Source: Microvirga terricola (GTDB taxonomy: Bacteria; Pseudomonadota; Alphaproteobacteria; Rhizobiales; Beijerinckiaceae). From it: a stretch of DNA of 64,000 nt. The stretch lies in NCBI RefSeq assembly GCF_011777495.1, contig NZ_JAATJS010000002.1, positions 62,001-126,000 on the forward strand. Reading direction: 5' to 3'. The position numbers and the translations under genes were made by a program. Shown here piece by piece: positions 17,523 through 26,306 of the stretch. The notes below the pieces were generated by a model. That model searched no databases and had not been told where the DNA came from. It worked only from the letters and a program-made list of their open reading frames with translations. Every line of letters starts with the position of its first letter. Position 1 is the first letter of the stretch.

Positions 17523-18617
17523 TTAGTGGCCGCCAGTCGACTGGGCCGATCTCTGCGGATTGTAGTCCTTGAAGATCGCTTGGTTCTCTTGTCCATCGAC
17601 CTTCAGGATGCCTGCGAGGCCGCGCTCGACCCGGCTGAGCGCGTGATCGACGAGAATGTAGTTGCCGGGGACCTCCACCTTGAACTCGACCATGCTGGCT
17701 CCGCCGGGAGGCGTGGTGATGGTCTGAACGTCCTTCAGCGGCGACGAGGTCAGCGATGCCATCGGATAGACCTTGTCGAAGATTCCACCGATCACGTGGA
17801 ACGACGAGGTGTAGTTGGGGCCGCCCACGCCGAAGAAGACGCGCACTGTCTCGCCGACTTTCGCCTTGAGTGGGTTTTTCTTCAGGGCGTCGGTCGTTCC
17901 GTTGAACACGAAGTATTCTGGACGCTCGCTCACCAGCTTGTCATAGCTCTCCTCCGCAAGACCTTTCGTTCCGAAAGCCTGCTCGGTGTAGATCTCGCCC
18001 TGCATCACGTAGTACTCGTGGTCGACCTTCGGCAGACCTCCCTCCGGCTCCACCAAAATCATGCCATACATGCCGTTGGCGATGTGCTGGGCGACCATCG
18101 GGGTGGCGCAGTGGTAGACATATAGGCCGGGGCTCAAGGCCTTGAACTCGAAGCCGCGGCTTTCGCCAGGAGCAGCCTCTGTTGCCTTCGCGCCGCCGCC
18201 GGGTCCGGTGACCGCGTGGAAGTCGACGTTGTGCATCATCACGCTATCGTCGGCATTCTTGAGGCTGACCTCGACGGTGTCGCCGACCCTCACCCGGATG
18301 AGGGGCCCCGGAACCTTGCTGTTAAAGGTCCAGTAGCGATAGTTCGTGCCGTCGGCCAGCTGGCCTGTGACCTCAGTGGTCTCCAGGTTGACCTTGACGC
18401 GCTGCGGGCCGCGGGCAGCGATGGGGCCGGGAAGATCAGCGGGATCACGCACCACATCCACTAGGGCAGCAGCCGTACTGGCGCTGACTGGATGGTTGTG
18501 CTTGGTCTCGGCGGCACCAGCGGGCAGGGGCTGTGCGAGCAAGGCGGCCGCGCCAAGGGCCAGAACGGCAACAGTCGCAAGCAACGGGCGGCGTCCCGAG
18601 ATCTTCAGGGCTTTCAT
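17523..18617 (-). CDS. nirK: Copper-containing nitrite reductase
   Basis: A periplasmic trimeric enzyme reducing nitrite to NO. Three ATG codons occur in tandem; the third (18617) is spaced 6 nt from the AGAGGAG site and is preferred. A signal peptide ends near AGAAET. Numbering from the first ATG, type 1 copper ligands are His131, Cys172, His180 and Met185 (motifs MMHNVDFH and YHCATPMVAQHIANGMYG). Type 2 ligands are His136, His171 and His327 (LVDHALSR). The catalytic Asp134 and His276 are present. All key residues are intact. A TTG-N8-CAA box lies 83 nt upstream of the chosen start, and the gene ends in its own terminator. Electrons probably come from the pseudoazurin at 33.8 kb. Confidence 0.97.
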   Translation of the reverse strand: MKALKISGRRPLLATVAVLALGAAALLAQPLPAGAAETKHNHPVSASTAAALVDVVRDPADLPGPIAARGPQRVKVNLETTEVTGQLADGTNYRYWTFNSKVPGPLIRVRVGDTVEVSLKNADDSVMMHNVDFHAVTGPGGGAKATEAAPGESRGFEFKALSPGLYVYHCATPMVAQHIANGMYGMILVEPEGGLPKVDHEYYVMQGEIYTEQAFGTKGLAEESYDKLVSERPEYFVFNGTTDALKKNPLKAKVGETVRVFFGVGGPNYTSSFHVIGGIFDKVYPMASLTSSPLKDVQTITTPPGGASMVEFKVEVPGNYILVDHALSRVERGLAGILKVDGQENQAIFKDYNPQRSAQSTGGH

Positions 18618-18699
18618 CATCATCTCCTCTAAGAGCCGTTTGGCGGAGCGTCTCCGTCAGCGGATGAAAGCTTTGTATCGTGCGCTGCGGCATCGTTAT

Positions 18700-18713
18700 T
18701 TGTCGCAGTGCAA
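18700..18713. promoter_or_regulatory. FNR/NnrR-type box upstream of nirK
   Basis: TTGTCGCAGTGCAA fits TTG-N8-CAA, the half-site spacing of FNR/NnrR/DNR sites. It lies in the nirK-hemN divergent region. Confidence 0.6.
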
Positions 18714-18755
18714 ATAAGAAAGAAAAACAGCCGCCGGCAGCACCCGGTGATTTCC

Positions 18756-18769
18756 TTGAGCGAGGTCAA
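18756..18769. promoter_or_regulatory. FNR/FixK-type box upstream of hemN
   Basis: TTGAGCGAGGTCAA matches TTGA-N6-TCAA exactly, the strongest FNR/FixK-like site in the window. It lies 98 nt upstream of the hemN start. Confidence 0.7.
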
Positions 18770-18866
18770 AGAAAATCGGGGCGGGTCCCCTCATAGACAG
18801 GCAGGCATGTTTGTTGCGACGCATCCCACGAACCGTTGTGGCGCGTCGCCGATGAAAGGGCTCCCG

Positions 18867-20219
18867 ATGAGCGAACACCTCAGGGCACGATATGGCGAGG
18901 AGCGGCTGCCCCGTTACACGAGCTACCCCACGGCGCCGCAGTTTTCCGAAGCCGTTGGTCATCAGGATTATGGAGAGTGGCTTGTCTCACTCCCGGTTGA
19001 AACAACAGTCTCTCTGTATCTCCACGTGCCCTTCTGCCGCTCCATGTGCTGGTACTGCGGCTGCCACACGACCATCACCCAGAGAGATGCGCCTATCGTC
19101 GATTATCTCTCCGTTCTCAATCGAGAAATCGACCTGGTTGCAGATCGCTTGAGCCATTCGCTGCCGGCGCGGCATGTCCACTTTGGCGGGGGAACTCCGA
19201 CCATCATGGAGCCTTCCGAGCTTCTCGGCCTTGTTGATCTCATGAGGCGGAGATTTTCTTTCGATTCTGAGACCGAAATCGCCGTCGAGATCGATCCCCG
19301 CACGCTGAGCCGCACCATGACGGCGGCCCTCGGGGAGGCGGGCGTCACCCGCGCTAGCCTAGGCGTTCAAAGTTTCGATCCGGTCGTGCAGCGCGCCATC
19401 AATCGCATCCAGAGCTTCGAGCAAACCGCGAAAGCGACGGAGGGTTTGAGGGCGGCAGGCGTGCGTGGTGTCAATTTCGACTTGATCTACGGACTCCCGC
19501 ACCAAACGGTGGAGTCCTGCATCGACACGGTACGCAAGAGCATTGAGCTTCGCCCCGAGCGCTTTTCCGTTTTCGGGTACGCGCACGTGCCCTCGTTCAA
19601 GAAGCATCAGCGCAAGATCGACGAGGCTGCGCTCCCCGACGGTGCTGCCCGTTACGAGCAGGCGGAGGTCATTGCCGAAGCGCTGATGGAAGCTGGCTAC
19701 CGCCGAATCGGGCTCGATCACTACGCCCTACCTGATGACCCCATGGTGAAGGCCCAGGTCGATGGCGTTCTGCACCGCAACTTCCAGGGCTACACGACCG
19801 ATCCCAGCGACGTTCTAATCGGGTTCGGGGCCTCGGCCATCGGGCGGCTGACACAGGGCTACGCCCAGAATGAAGTCGTGCTGGGGCGCTATGCCGAGCG
19901 CATCTCCCGTGGGGAGTTGGCGACAGCGAAAGGTTATGCACTGACTGCTGACGATCGTCTTAGAGCCGATTTGATCGAGCGGGTTATGTGCGACTTCAAG
20001 GTTGATATTGCGCAGATCTGCCATCAGCACGGAACAGAACCGGAGATCATCCTGCAGTCGATCCCCCGGCTGCAGATGCTGGAGAGCGATGGCCTCATTC
20101 GTCTCGATGGGAGCATATTGTCGATCAATGATGACACGCGCTTTCTCGTGCGGAGTGTGGCTTCTGCTTTCGACGCGTATCTCGGCCAGTCGGGCAGAAC
20201 CCACAGCCGCGCGGTTTGA
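18867..20219 (+). CDS. hemN: Oxygen-independent coproporphyrinogen III dehydrogenase
   Basis: 450 residues from the ATG at 18867 (GAAAGGG site); the upstream frame contains promoter boxes and is not used. It is a radical-SAM enzyme converting coproporphyrinogen III to protoporphyrinogen IX without O2. The iron-sulfur motif CRSMCWYCGC holds Cys57, Cys61, Cys64 and Cys66, and the N-terminus RYTSYPTAPQF is typical of HemN rather than HemW. HFGGGTPT and the SAM-binding YGLPHQT follow. It supplies heme for NorCB, NapBC and the globin under low oxygen. Genes for this enzyme are often controlled by FNR/NnrR, in line with the boxes upstream. Confidence 0.95.
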   Translation: MSEHLRARYGEERLPRYTSYPTAPQFSEAVGHQDYGEWLVSLPVETTVSLYLHVPFCRSMCWYCGCHTTITQRDAPIVDYLSVLNREIDLVADRLSHSLPARHVHFGGGTPTIMEPSELLGLVDLMRRRFSFDSETEIAVEIDPRTLSRTMTAALGEAGVTRASLGVQSFDPVVQRAINRIQSFEQTAKATEGLRAAGVRGVNFDLIYGLPHQTVESCIDTVRKSIELRPERFSVFGYAHVPSFKKHQRKIDEAALPDGAARYEQAEVIAEALMEAGYRRIGLDHYALPDDPMVKAQVDGVLHRNFQGYTTDPSDVLIGFGASAIGRLTQGYAQNEVVLGRYAERISRGELATAKGYALTADDRLRADLIERVMCDFKVDIAQICHQHGTEPEIILQSIPRLQMLESDGLIRLDGSILSINDDTRFLVRSVASAFDAYLGQSGRTHSRAV

Positions 20220-20236
20220 CTGACGCTGATCGATAC

Positions 20237-20264
20237 GCCCGCAGGAGCCCAGGCTCCAGCGGGC
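20237..20264 (+). terminator. Hairpin after hemN
   Basis: A 13-bp stem with one mismatch (GCCCGCAGGAGCC / GGCTCCAGCGGGC) and a 2-nt centre lies 17 nt after the hemN stop. It is followed only by TTA, so it may act in both directions or with Rho. Confidence 0.5.
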
Positions 20265-20279
20265 TTACCGCCCGATACA

Positions 20280-20519
20280 TCAGGCGCAGGACCGAATGCG
20301 ATAGATGTCACCGCTCGCGGGATCCCGTTCCTCATGAACGGGGCATTCGTGCCAACTACGGAACTTCGGCGTCTGGTTCGCCTGAGCCGAAGGGCAGGAG
20401 AACGGAACAGTCTCGTACTCGCCCCTGACGTAGTTGTAGGCATTCTTGTAGACGCACTCGGCGGAAGCCGGCCCTGCGACCAGCAGGAGCAGTGGGGTCA
20501 GGATGGCTTTCGTGGACAT
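20280..20519 (-). CDS. Small exported protein downstream of nsrR
   Basis: 79 residues from the ATG at 20519 with an AGGAG site. A signal peptide (TKAILTPLLLLVAGPASA) precedes a mature part of about 58 residues with four cysteines (ECVYKN, FSCPSA, HECPVH, RSCA), probably two disulfides in the periplasm. No known family. It starts 31 nt after nsrR on the same strand and so is likely co-transcribed with this NO sensor, hinting at a nitrosative-stress role. That is inference. Confidence 0.6.
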   Translation of the reverse strand: MSTKAILTPLLLLVAGPASAECVYKNAYNYVRGEYETVPFSCPSAQANQTPKFRSWHECPVHEERDPASGDIYRIRSCA

Positions 20520-20550
20520 CGTTGTCGGCTCCTTTTGTTGGGCTTTGAGG

Positions 20551-21018
20551 TCACGCCGTCGCGGCAATGCGCGCATCTCCGCGGCTGTTGATGCCAAGAC
20601 GCTGGCGGAGAACGCGGCGAGGGGCGACCAGGTCAGCCAGCGTCACTTCGTCGAGCGATGCAAAGAACGCCTCCAAGGCGCGGTTCATTGAGCGGGTCAG
20701 AAGGCAGGCTCCGCTCAGGATGCATGTGGTCGGTCCGTCGCCTAAGCATTCCACAAGGCGCATGTCATGCTCCAAGGTCCGCACGACCTCGCCTATACGG
20801 ATGGTCGAAGCGGGTCTGGCGAGCGTCAAGCCACCGGTTCGCCCGCGAATGCCCGTAACGTAGCCGAGACTGACAAGGGTCTGCGCAACCTTCATAAGAT
20901 GGTTGCGGGACAGCTTGTGCCGCGTCGCGAGTTCCTCGATCGTGACGAGCCGCTCCTCCACGACAGCGAGACTCATCAGCAAGCGCAGCGCAAAATCAGT
21001 GTGGGACGTTAGCCTCAT
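20551..21018 (-). CDS. nsrR: NsrR, NO-sensing Rrf2-family repressor
   Basis: 155 residues. The N-terminus MRLTSHTDFALRLLMSLAV and winged helix TIEELATRHKLSRNHLMKVAQTL are typical of NsrR. Three cysteines, Cys91, Cys99 and Cys105 (ECLGDGPTTCILSGAC), can bind an Fe-S cluster that reacts with NO; the spacing between the first two is 7 residues. NO binding releases DNA and induces NO-detoxifying genes. It is divergent from the truncated globin gene, with a matching palindrome between them. RirA and IscR relatives differ in the cysteine region, and the globin neighbour supports NsrR. Confidence 0.9.
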   Translation of the reverse strand: MRLTSHTDFALRLLMSLAVVEERLVTIEELATRHKLSRNHLMKVAQTLVSLGYVTGIRGRTGGLTLARPASTIRIGEVVRTLEHDMRLVECLGDGPTTCILSGACLLTRSMNRALEAFFASLDEVTLADLVAPRRVLRQRLGINSRGDARIAATA

Positions 21019-21030
21019 GCGGTCTCCTCA

Positions 21031-21053
21031 AAGAGGTATTTACAATACATCTT
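21031..21053. promoter_or_regulatory. NsrR operator
   Basis: AAGAGGTATT-TAC-AATACATCTT, an inverted repeat with 10-bp arms and one mismatch, matches the NsrR consensus (AAGATGTATT and its complement). It lies between nsrR and the globin gene and probably controls both. Confidence 0.8.
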
Positions 21054-21091
21054 TTTAAAGATACGCAAAGAGGCATTCGGAAAGCATTTTT

Positions 21092-21538
21092 ATGGCGAGT
21101 TCAACGACTGCAATTCCCCTGATCGAGCCGGCAACAGGCGTGACCGAGGATGTGATCCGGTGCCTGGTCGAGACCTTCTATGACAGGGTTCTACGCGACG
21201 ACGAGCTAGGGCCGATCTTCCGCCAAGCTCTGGCTCAGCGATGGAGCGAGCATCTGGCGATCATGGTCGACTTTTGGTCGTCCATCGCCTTGCGGACAGG
21301 CCGGTATCAGGGAAAACCGCAGCAGGCCCACAGGGGCCTGGAATTGGTGGAGGGGCACTTCGAGCGTTGGCTCACCCTGTTCGAGGCGACGGCTCGCGAA
21401 GTCTGCGAGCCAGAAGTCGCGCTGTTCTTCATTGATCGCGCGCACCGCATCGCCGACAGCCTGCAGATCGGCCTCAACATTGGTCCAAAGGCCCTGCATC
21501 TGCCCAGCCGAGCCACGTCGGGCGATGCTTGCGGCTGA
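21092..21538 (+). CDS. Group III truncated hemoglobin
   Basis: 148 residues. It shows the trHb3 pattern: VETFYDRVLRDDELGPIF (Tyr30 at B10), SSIALRTGRYQGKPQQAH (His80 in the proximal position) and HFERWLTLFEATA. The heme iron may bind or dioxygenate NO. The C-terminus after IGPKALHLP is short and variable. It is divergent from nsrR and behind the NsrR operator, so it is very probably induced by NO. It forms with nsrR a compact NO sensor-defence unit beside the nor genes. Confidence 0.9.
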   Translation: MASSTTAIPLIEPATGVTEDVIRCLVETFYDRVLRDDELGPIFRQALAQRWSEHLAIMVDFWSSIALRTGRYQGKPQQAHRGLELVEGHFERWLTLFEATAREVCEPEVALFFIDRAHRIADSLQIGLNIGPKALHLPSRATSGDACG

Positions 21539-21563
21539 GGCAAGATTTTTGTCTTTTAATGAC

Positions 21564-23477
21564 TTAGCGAGCGAGGTGGCGGTAGATCGCCGGAAGCGCT
21601 GAGGGGAGCTTCGCCACTTGGCTCACGATGGCGTAGCCGCCGCGGCCAAAGAGGGTGGGAAAGTAGGACTGCGCCTCCCGATCCACCGTCACGCCGAACA
21701 CGCTCAGGCCGGCTCGACGAGCCTCCAGGACCGCGCGGCGGGTATCCTCGATGCCGAAGCGGCCTTCGTAGTAGTCGACGTCGTTCGGCTTGCCGTCGGT
21801 CAGCACCAGCAGGAGCTTCTGCCGGTTCGGGCGCTCCGACAGTTGCGCGGTCGCGTGCCGGATGCCGGCCCCAATGCGGGTGTAGTAGCCGGGTCTCAGG
21901 GCCGAGATCCGCCGCACGACCGTTTGGCTCAAAGGTTCGTCGAAATCCTTCACGGTCTCGACCCGCACCCAGGAGCGGCGGCGGGACGTGAAGGTCATGA
22001 TCGAATGAGAATCGCCGCAGGCTGCCAGCCCATGCGCCAGCACCAAAAGCGCCTCCTTCTCGACATCGAGAACCCGCCGGTTGTCGATCCAGGCATCCGT
22101 CGACAGCGAGACGTCCACCAGTAGCGTCACAGCCAAATCATGGGCTTGGCGCTTGCCGGCGAGATGAACGCGGTCGGAGCCCCCGCCCCCTGAAGCGAGA
22201 TCGCTCCGGGCGCGAACCAGAGCATCGATGTCGAGTTCCTCGCCGTCGGGCTGTGCCCGCAAAATCTCGTGCTTGGGCCGAAGCGCCTCGAACTGGCGGC
22301 GCACGCGGCGGATGCGACCGCGCGCCGCTTCGTCGGGTTCCCAGATGTCGCCCTCTTCGGAGGCGCGCGCCGCCAGCACGCGGCAATGGTTCGGCAGATA
22401 CGCTTTCCGCGTATAGTCCCATTCCGGATAGGTCAGATCAGCGGTCAGCGCAGTCGTTTCGACGGCCTCAGGCGGCAGATCGAGGTCGAACCTTAATCTG
22501 ACGGCCGGCTTGCCCTTGTGCCTGGAGAGCGGAATTTCCTCCATCTCGTCGAGCGCCTTTTCGGCGTTCTCGTCCTTGTCATCGTCCGAGGGACGATTGA
22601 CGTTGACCATCTCGGCCATGGCCAGAATCTTCTCGAAGCGATTCAGGATGAACGGATCGCTGCGCTGGGCCTGGTCTGTCTCACGCCGGGCGGCGAAGTG
22701 TTTGCGCGTGTCCGAAGCGGCGAGGTCGCCTGGCGTCGACGGCTCGTCACTGGTGCTGTTTGGTGCTCCTGGCTCGCGGGCCCAAGTGTCACCCCAGAAT
22801 GGCACCGGGAGGAAAGGTTGATAGCCCGCAGGTGCCTGACGCGGCAGGATCGAATCGCTTGCGTCCAAATCCCACAGCGGAGGCGGCGCTGCGCTCTCGT
22901 CTCCCAGGAGCGACAGCACGATCTGCTCGATCCTGCTCTCGGCGGCGGGAAGGGAGCGTCTCGGCCGCGCCTCGCGCATCGCGACGCAAAGCTCGTTGTA
23001 GAGGCCCACCAAGCCCGGGCACTCCGCCAGGACGGTCGTAGCGGTCTTCTCCGCTCTTCTGAGGATCAGAAGATCCCGCCGCAGCGGATCTGCTTCGTGA
23101 ATCGGGCTTGTCGGGACATAGGCGAAGTAGGCGGCGAGCCAGAGATAGGCGGAACGGTTCAGCCGGCTCGAAGGAAAAAGCTCTATCCGCGGCGGAAGGA
23201 AAAGGGTCGCGACATCACGTCCGGGTTGTTCCAACCGTTCCTCCGCGATCCCGAGTCTCTGGCGGAAGTTCAGGCGATGAGACGAGGCGCGCGCGGCGGT
23301 GCCGGCCAATTGCACGCCGGATTCGCCGCCAAGGCCCCGGAAGAACACACCGAGAGACGAGCGGACCTCATCGAGAGAAACGCCATGCTCGGGGTACCGC
23401 GGGTAGGTGGCGGCGCGGCCGACAAGCCGGTGCCAGAACTGGCCGACGGTCTCTTCGAGTTCGAGAAAATCGAGCAT
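21564..23477 (-). CDS. norD: NorD, nitric oxide reductase activation protein
   Basis: 637 residues from the ATG at 23477 (MLDFLELEETVGQFWHRLVG); upstream in-frame sequence is antisense to norQ. The N-terminal half is divergent helical sequence. The C-terminal region (residues about 440-637) is a von Willebrand type A domain with a MIDAS-like TLLVDVSLSTDAW and VLTDGKPNDVDYYEGR. NorD works with the AAA+ protein NorQ to insert the nonheme iron into NorB. It follows norQ by 14 nt in a norCBQD operon. Confidence 0.93.
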   Translation of the reverse strand: MLDFLELEETVGQFWHRLVGRAATYPRYPEHGVSLDEVRSSLGVFFRGLGGESGVQLAGTAARASSHRLNFRQRLGIAEERLEQPGRDVATLFLPPRIELFPSSRLNRSAYLWLAAYFAYVPTSPIHEADPLRRDLLILRRAEKTATTVLAECPGLVGLYNELCVAMREARPRRSLPAAESRIEQIVLSLLGDESAAPPPLWDLDASDSILPRQAPAGYQPFLPVPFWGDTWAREPGAPNSTSDEPSTPGDLAASDTRKHFAARRETDQAQRSDPFILNRFEKILAMAEMVNVNRPSDDDKDENAEKALDEMEEIPLSRHKGKPAVRLRFDLDLPPEAVETTALTADLTYPEWDYTRKAYLPNHCRVLAARASEEGDIWEPDEAARGRIRRVRRQFEALRPKHEILRAQPDGEELDIDALVRARSDLASGGGGSDRVHLAGKRQAHDLAVTLLVDVSLSTDAWIDNRRVLDVEKEALLVLAHGLAACGDSHSIMTFTSRRRSWVRVETVKDFDEPLSQTVVRRISALRPGYYTRIGAGIRHATAQLSERPNRQKLLLVLTDGKPNDVDYYEGRFGIEDTRRAVLEARRAGLSVFGVTVDREAQSYFPTLFGRGGYAIVSQVAKLPSALPAIYRHLAR

Positions 23478-23491
23478 GGCGAGCCGTCCGA

Positions 23492-24304
23492 TCAAGCGAG
23501 CGTCGCACGCGCGACTTCGAGAAGTGCCTTCTTGACATCGAGATCGTCGGTCAGCGGCTCGATCATGCTGGCGGTGACGGCCTCTTCCAGGGAGACACCT
23601 GCGGCGATGAGCGATGCGCAATAGACCAACAGGCGCGTGGAGACGCCTTCTTCTAGATCCTGACCTTTCAATGCCCGCAGGCGGCGGGCCAACAGCAGGA
23701 GCGGACGCACGCGATTGTCCGGCAGGCCACTCTCCGAGGCGACGACGGCGATCTCCTGATCGATGGGGAGAAAGTCGAACTCGATGGCCACGAAGCGCTG
23801 GCGGGTCGAAGGTTTCAGGGACTTGAGCAGGGTCTGGTAGCCGGGATTGTAGGACACGACCAGCATGAACGAGTCCGGCGCCTGCAGCTCCTCGCTCGTA
23901 CGGTCGAGCGGCAGGATGCGGCGGTCGTCTGTCAACGGATGGAGCACGACGGTGACGTCTTTGCGGGCCTCTACGATCTCGTCGAGATAGCAGATGCCGC
24001 CCTCGCGCACGGCGCGGGTGAGAGGGCCATCCGCCCACACCGTGTCGCCGCCTTTCAGAAGATATCGGCCTGTGAGATCGGCAGCGGTGAGGTCATCATG
24101 ACAGGACACCGTGTGCAGGGGTAAGCCGAGCTTGGCCGCCATATGCGCCACGAAGCGTGTCTTGCCGCAGCCGGTCGGGCCTTTGAGAAGGAGCGGCAGG
24201 CGCTTGCGCCAGGCGAGCTCGAAGAGAGCGCATTCTTGCCCTGCGGGAACGTAATAGGGAATGTCGGTTTGCAGCTGCGGCACGGCATGGAGAAGGGGCT
24301 TCAT
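23492..24304 (-). CDS. norQ: NorQ, MoxR-type AAA+ ATPase for NOR assembly
   Basis: 270 residues from the ATG at 24304 (GAGG site). Walker A is LLLKGPTGCGKTRFV, Walker B is GGICYLDEIVEAR, and the sensor region VVSYNPGYQ with an arginine-rich end is present. The CbbQ/NirQ/NorQ family couples ATP hydrolysis to metal-cofactor insertion together with a VWA partner, here NorD. An earlier ATG at 24325 has no ribosome site. It lies downstream of norB past a strong hairpin. Confidence 0.95.
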   Translation of the reverse strand: MKPLLHAVPQLQTDIPYYVPAGQECALFELAWRKRLPLLLKGPTGCGKTRFVAHMAAKLGLPLHTVSCHDDLTAADLTGRYLLKGGDTVWADGPLTRAVREGGICYLDEIVEARKDVTVVLHPLTDDRRILPLDRTSEELQAPDSFMLVVSYNPGYQTLLKSLKPSTRQRFVAIEFDFLPIDQEIAVVASESGLPDNRVRPLLLLARRLRALKGQDLEEGVSTRLLVYCASLIAAGVSLEEAVTASMIEPLTDDLDVKKALLEVARATLA

Positions 24305-24334
24305 CGGATCAATCCTCGGCAGCATAGTGAAAGA

Positions 24335-24360
24335 CGGGGCGGCTCTCTCAAGCCGCCCCG
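24335..24360 (-). promoter_or_regulatory. Intercistronic hairpin between norB and norQ
   Basis: A perfect 10-bp stem (CGGGGCGGCT / AGCCGCCCCG, 6-nt loop) without a T-run. It probably stabilises the norCB message or lowers readthrough into norQD, giving more reductase than assembly factor. Confidence 0.5.
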
Positions 24361-24367
24361 CAGCGAC

Positions 24368-25714
24368 TTACTCGGCAGGTTGCAGCCCTTGTATCAGGTG
24401 CGATGTTTTCTCACGGCCGGGCACAAGCACGGCATAGAAGAACATCAGCGCCGAGATCAGGACGAACACGCCCGAGCCGAGGCGGATCCAGTAGAAGAGC
24501 GCCAGCTGATCCTGCACCTCCATGTACGACTGTCCGAGAACCCTCTGCAGGTGCACCTGGATGACGCCCGCGAAGGTGAGCGCGAAGGTCATGACCGACA
24601 TGGCCGTGCACATCATCCAGAAGCTCACGATGCTGAGCATCTGGTTATACGGCGCGCGGCCACGAAGCAGCGGCATGGCATAAGCCATGACGGCGAGGTT
24701 GAGCATCACATAGGCGCCGAAGAAGGCGAGATGCCCGTGCGCGGCGGTGACCTGCGTGCCATGGGTGTAGTAGTTCACCGAGGACAGGGTGTGCAGGAAG
24801 CCCCAGACGCCAGCGCCGAAGAAGGCCATGACGGAGCAGCCGATCGACCACAGAAGCGCAGCGCGGTTGGGATGACGGCGCCCGGCCTTCCAGGTCATCT
24901 GCACGGTGAAGATGACCATGGTGAAAAACGGCGCGACTTCGAGCGTCGAGAACAACGAGCCGATCCACTGCCAGTAGCCGGGTGCGCCGATCCAGTAGAA
25001 ATGGTGGCCGGTGCCCAGGATGCCCGAGAACAGCGCCATGCCGACGATCACGTAGAGCCATTTCTCCACGACTTCGCGGTCGATGCCGTTGAGCTTGATC
25101 ATCAGGAAGGCCAGAACGGAGGCCATGATCAGCTCCCACACGCCCTCGACCCAAAGGTGCACGATGTACCACCAGTACATCTTGTCCACCGCGAGGTTGG
25201 CGGGATTGTAGAAGGAGAACAGGAAGAAGATCGCGACGCCCCACAGCCCGAAAAGCAGGATGTTGGTGACGACGGTCTTGCGGCCTTTCAGAACCGTCAT
25301 AGTGATGTTGAACAGGAACATCAGGCAGACGACGACGATGCCGATCTTGATGATGAACGGCTGTTCGAGAAACTCACGGCCTTCGTGAATCTTGAACATG
25401 TACCCGACCACCGCGATGCCGGCGGCGACGAAGAACATCCAGAACTGGAGCTTGGCGAGAAACGGGCTGAACAGCTCCGTCTCGGTCTCCTCGGGGATTA
25501 GGTAGTAGGTCGCGCCCATGAAGCCGATCAGGAGCCACACAATCAGAGCATTGGTGTGGATCATTCGAACGATGTTGAAGGGCAGAAGGACGGAGAGAGT
25601 GTTGGGAAGGACATAGATCGTCCCAGCCAGAACGCCGAACAGGATCTGGGACAGGAACAGGGCCAGCGCTCCATAGAAATAGAGCAGAGCCACTTTTTGC
25701 GTTTGGTATTTCAT
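24368..25714 (-). CDS. norB: Nitric oxide reductase subunit B (cNOR)
   Basis: 448 residues from the ATG at 25714, about 12 membrane helices of the heme-copper oxidase superfamily. Metal-ligand regions are visible: FNIVRMIHTNALIVWLL (low-spin heme His), LWVEGVWELIMASVLAF (nonheme iron region with the characteristic glutamates), GTGHHFYWIG and AAHGHLAFFGAYVM. The length fits the short cNOR form that pairs with NorC; the quinol-type N-terminal extension is absent. It reduces two NO to N2O at the membrane. It follows norC by 16 nt. Confidence 0.97.
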   Translation of the reverse strand: MKYQTQKVALLYFYGALALFLSQILFGVLAGTIYVLPNTLSVLLPFNIVRMIHTNALIVWLLIGFMGATYYLIPEETETELFSPFLAKLQFWMFFVAAGIAVVGYMFKIHEGREFLEQPFIIKIGIVVVCLMFLFNITMTVLKGRKTVVTNILLFGLWGVAIFFLFSFYNPANLAVDKMYWWYIVHLWVEGVWELIMASVLAFLMIKLNGIDREVVEKWLYVIVGMALFSGILGTGHHFYWIGAPGYWQWIGSLFSTLEVAPFFTMVIFTVQMTWKAGRRHPNRAALLWSIGCSVMAFFGAGVWGFLHTLSSVNYYTHGTQVTAAHGHLAFFGAYVMLNLAVMAYAMPLLRGRAPYNQMLSIVSFWMMCTAMSVMTFALTFAGVIQVHLQRVLGQSYMEVQDQLALFYWIRLGSGVFVLISALMFFYAVLVPGREKTSHLIQGLQPAE

Positions 25715-25730
25715 GGTTGCGATCCTGATC

Positions 25731-26183
25731 TCAGCCGGCTTTGTTCGGCGGCCAGTTTTGGGTCTTGATGCGGCTGGTCCATTCCAGGAAATCCGCGAGG
25801 TCATTGACCTCCTGATCGGTCAGGTTGAACTGCGGCATCTGACGACGCCCTGGGGTGCCGGAGGGCTGCGCGGCCATCCAGGCCTTCAGCATCTCGCGGG
25901 CAGCGGCCGTATCTTCCTTGCCGCCCCAGCGATCCCAGAGGTTGCCGAGCTCGGGAGCGAAGTAAGCGCCCTCGCCGAGGATCGAATGGCAGTTGATGCA
26001 GGCGTTCTTTTCCCAAACGTGCTTGCCACGGGCGACCGAGGCCGAGAGCGTCGAAGTGTCGGTCGATGAGGTGTTCATGTAATAATGGCTGTGGGCGGTC
26101 AGACCCACGAAGATGGCGAAGAAGAAAAACGAGCCCCCATAGAACACGTTCCTCGCCGCCGATTTGGTGAGGGCTTCAGCCAT
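25731..26183 (-). CDS. norC: Nitric oxide reductase subunit C, membrane cytochrome c
   Basis: 150 residues from the ATG at 26183 (AGGA site; a GTG one codon earlier is possible). One N-terminal anchor (GGSFFFFAIFVGLTAH) is followed by a periplasmic heme domain with ACINCHSILGEGAYFAPELG and the axial methionine in RRQMPQF. It passes electrons from a soluble donor such as pseudoazurin or cytochrome c to NorB. It is the first gene of norCBQD, 124 nt downstream of a TTG-N8-CAA box. Confidence 0.97.
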   Translation of the reverse strand: MAEALTKSAARNVFYGGSFFFFAIFVGLTAHSHYYMNTSSTDTSTLSASVARGKHVWEKNACINCHSILGEGAYFAPELGNLWDRWGGKEDTAAAREMLKAWMAAQPSGTPGRRQMPQFNLTDQEVNDLADFLEWTSRIKTQNWPPNKAG

Positions 26184-26306
26184 CACGCGATCCTTTCTTA
26201 AGTGACAGGGATGTCGGGGCGGTAGCGTGACATCCTGGTGCCTCGGGTTGCGTCAGGCACCGCATGGTGCGCTCCCTTCTGACTACAGGAGGGGCGCGAT
26301 CACTCT

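Noticed and set aside
22518..23624. Plus-strand open frame of 368 codons
   Set aside because: Antisense to norD; no family motifs and codon use fits a shadow.
24143..25501. Long plus-strand open frame of 452 codons
   Set aside because: It is antisense to norQ and norB, which have full family motifs; its composition (His/Asp/Glu-rich) is that of a shadow frame.
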